Assembly: GCA_964579765.1 (NCBI GenBank) | Contig: CAZOIK010000442.1 | Span: forward strand, 1 to 15,636 | Length of the DNA stretch: 15,636 nucleotides | From: DATNBT01 sp964579765 | GTDB lineage: Bacteria > Acidobacteriota > Vicinamibacteria > Vicinamibacterales > CAVVIG01 | Reading direction: 5' to 3' | Shown: positions 14,665-15,636 of the stretch, in pieces | Layout of the letters: every line of letters begins with the position of its first letter | Position numbering within the stretch: the first letter of the stretch is position 1 | Translations under genes and position numbers: made by a program | The notes under the pieces: model-generated | Database searches by the model: none | Seen by the model: the letters and a program-made list of their open reading frames with translations, nothing else | What the model was told of the DNA's origin: nothing

Positions 14665-15527
14665 CGCCCCCTGGGCATCTGCGGAGGCGTCCGCGACGGC
14701 GCGGAACGGCGCGGGTTTTCCGGCGGCGCGCTCGGCACCGGCGTCACCCGGTCGGACGTCCTCGGCACCAGCACGTCGTCGGTGAAGATGGCGTCGCGCG
14801 CGTGCGTGATGCGGACGAGCGCCAGCGACGGCCCGACCGACACTGCAATCGCCTCGCCAATCGGCTTCAGCGGGTTCCTGTCCAGCTCGAGATCGCGGTA
14901 GATGCCGAACCGCGCGCCGACGCGGATGTTGCGATCGGCGCCGTGGTCGATGACCACGAAATCGCCCGTGCCCGACGACCGGCGCTCGTAGTCGCCGTAG
15001 AGCACCCGCGTGTACGCGTTGAAGTCGAGGTCCGTCTGGACGAGCGGCGCAATCGCCGCGTCGTCTGGCGGGACGTCCGGCACGCGGAACTGCTCGAGGT
15101 AATCACCGGCCTCGATGGCCGAGCAGACGTGCTCGGGGCTCACGAGCGCCGTGTTCGCGTTCACCGCGACGACGCGCACCCAGCCGGTCGTCTGCACCGA
15201 ATGGGGAAGCGTGTCGTGCTGGGTTTCGGCGCCGCGATAGACGCGGCGGACGAAGTACATCCGGTTCACCTGGACGTCGCGCGTGCTGCCGGCGTCGATC
15301 ACGAGGACCTCCGGCTGGCCGAAGAGCGCGCGGTCTACCGTGTCCTGAGAGCCCACGATGCGCGGGGCGTCGGCCCGCTCGGTGGAGGTGAAGGGCGGCG
15401 GGGCGCAGGCGACCGCCGTCTGAAGCGGGGTCATCGACACGGGCGGCGGAGCCGTCTGCGCCGAGGCCAGAGACACTGTGCCGGAGAGCGCCATGGCGGC
15501 ACCCAGCGTGAAAATCCGAGACCCCAT
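14661..15527 (-). CDS. Secreted protein with two internal beta-type repeats, unknown function
   Basis: This 288-aa protein has a clear signal peptide (MGSRIFTLGAAMALSGTVSL, likely cut after ASA at residue 23) and a proline/arginine-rich C-terminal tail (about 262-288). Between them are two related units. Unit A, about 71-148, has PEVLVIDAGSTRDVQVNRMY, then WVRVVAVNANTALVSPEH and IEAGDYLEQF. Unit B, about 187-255, has GDFVVIDHGADRNIRVGARF, then IGEAIAVSVGPSLALVRI and IFTDDVLVP. The pattern 'hVID.G...(V)..(G).xF.hYR ... G...hhxV....AhV.....ai..gD.h' resembles the small beta-barrel repeats seen at the C-terminus of FlgT-like and some envelope proteins, but I cannot assign a family firmly. It is periplasmic or outer-membrane-associated by its signal. 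An excellent GGAGGA precedes the ATG at 15527 and overlaps the upstream gene's stop, so the two genes are coupled. Confidence 0.8.
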   Translation of the reverse strand: MGSRIFTLGAAMALSGTVSLASAQTAPPPVSMTPLQTAVACAPPPFTSTERADAPRIVGSQDTVDRALFGQPEVLVIDAGSTRDVQVNRMYFVRRVYRGAETQHDTLPHSVQTTGWVRVVAVNANTALVSPEHVCSAIEAGDYLEQFRVPDVPPDDAAIAPLVQTDLDFNAYTRVLYGDYERRSSGTGDFVVIDHGADRNIRVGARFGIYRDLELDRNPLKPIGEAIAVSVGPSLALVRITHARDAIFTDDVLVPRTSDRVTPVPSAPPENPRRSAPSRTPPQMPRGR

Positions 15528-15535
15528 CGATCCTC

Positions 15536-15636
15536 CTATGACTTCTTTTCGTTCGATGCCTGCTGTGCCTTCAGTTCGGCGATGCGTTTCTGGGCGTCCT
15601 GCAGGTGCTCGTTCTTCGGGAATTCGTTGACGAGCT
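15536..15636 (-). CDS. C-terminal end of a TPR/BamD-like protein, 5'-partial
   Basis: Only the last 32 codons and the stop are in the window (LVNEFPKNEHLQDAQKRIAE, then a charged KAQQASNEKKS tail). The 'L...FPKN..L.DAQ.RI.EL' pattern is the form of a final TPR-type helix pair, as in BamD or YbgF-like periplasmic proteins, followed by a hydrophilic tail. Too little is present to name the protein. Its TAG stop is part of the ribosome-binding site (TAGGAGGA) of the downstream secreted protein gene, so the two form one transcription unit. Confidence 0.65.
   Translation of the reverse strand, partial: LVNEFPKNEHLQDAQKRIAELKAQQASNEKKS

Noticed and set aside
1..15636. CRISPR arrays, insertion sequences, prophage genes
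   Set aside because: No regularly spaced repeats, transposase or phage motifs, or terminal inverted repeats were seen on reading; the two relic genes are not flanked by recognisable mobile elements.

Overview
The window is about 15.6 kb of high-GC, gene-dense bacterial DNA. The best fit is an Acidobacteriota-type diderm. The evidence is a vWA protein of the kind described as VWFA-related acidobacterial, a secreted beta-rich protein with an LPKTAG tail of a type I associate with acidobacterial genomes, a class D-like sortase and a Crp/Fnr protein of matching style. This assignment is inference from protein style; no rRNA or other phylogenetic marker is present apart from one tRNA. The first ~85 bases are G/C homopolymer-rich and look like a poor contig end.

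Left part (1-4416): the C-terminal GH94 module of a cyclic beta-1,2-glucan synthetase (NdvB-like), cut by the window edge; a small single-pass membrane protein on the minus strand; a decayed GroEL fragment (about 2727-3024); about 570 bases with no convincing gene; a Crp/Fnr-family regulator; and, convergent with it, a 51-residue two-helix Lmo0937/DUF5670-type membrane protein. A 16-bp dyad lies just upstream of the last gene.

Middle part (4635-9935): a co-directional plus-strand run that could be one operon. It starts with a secreted protein carrying an LPKTAG cell-wall-sorting-type tail, then a perfect 12-bp hairpin, a vWA protein, a class D-like sortase whose GTG overlaps the vWA stop, a GH15 glucoamylase, and a fatty-acid-hydroxylase-type membrane enzyme whose ATG overlaps the GH15 stop. 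Substrate, adhesion-type vWA protein and sortase side by side form a plausible surface-attachment cassette in a diderm, and this is the most interesting intact system here.

Right part (10077-15636): a broken archaeal-type S-adenosylmethionine synthetase (minus strand, two large internal deletions and frame changes); a stand-alone receiver-domain response regulator diverging from it; tRNA-Gly(CCC) immediately downstream of a phosphomannomutase gene; and a GDP-mannose-pyrophosphorylase-like nucleotidyltransferase overlapping the mutase by 4 nt. The last two would make a sugar-1-phosphate and its nucleotide sugar for surface polysaccharide. Head-to-head with the nucleotidyltransferase is pgsA (phosphatidylglycerophosphate synthase). 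It converges on a secreted protein with two copies of a beta-type repeat, which is itself preceded by the tail of a TPR/BamD-like gene at the right edge.

Two relics of normally essential families (GroEL and SAM synthetase) within 8 kb suggest decaying paralogues, the functional copies presumably lying elsewhere.
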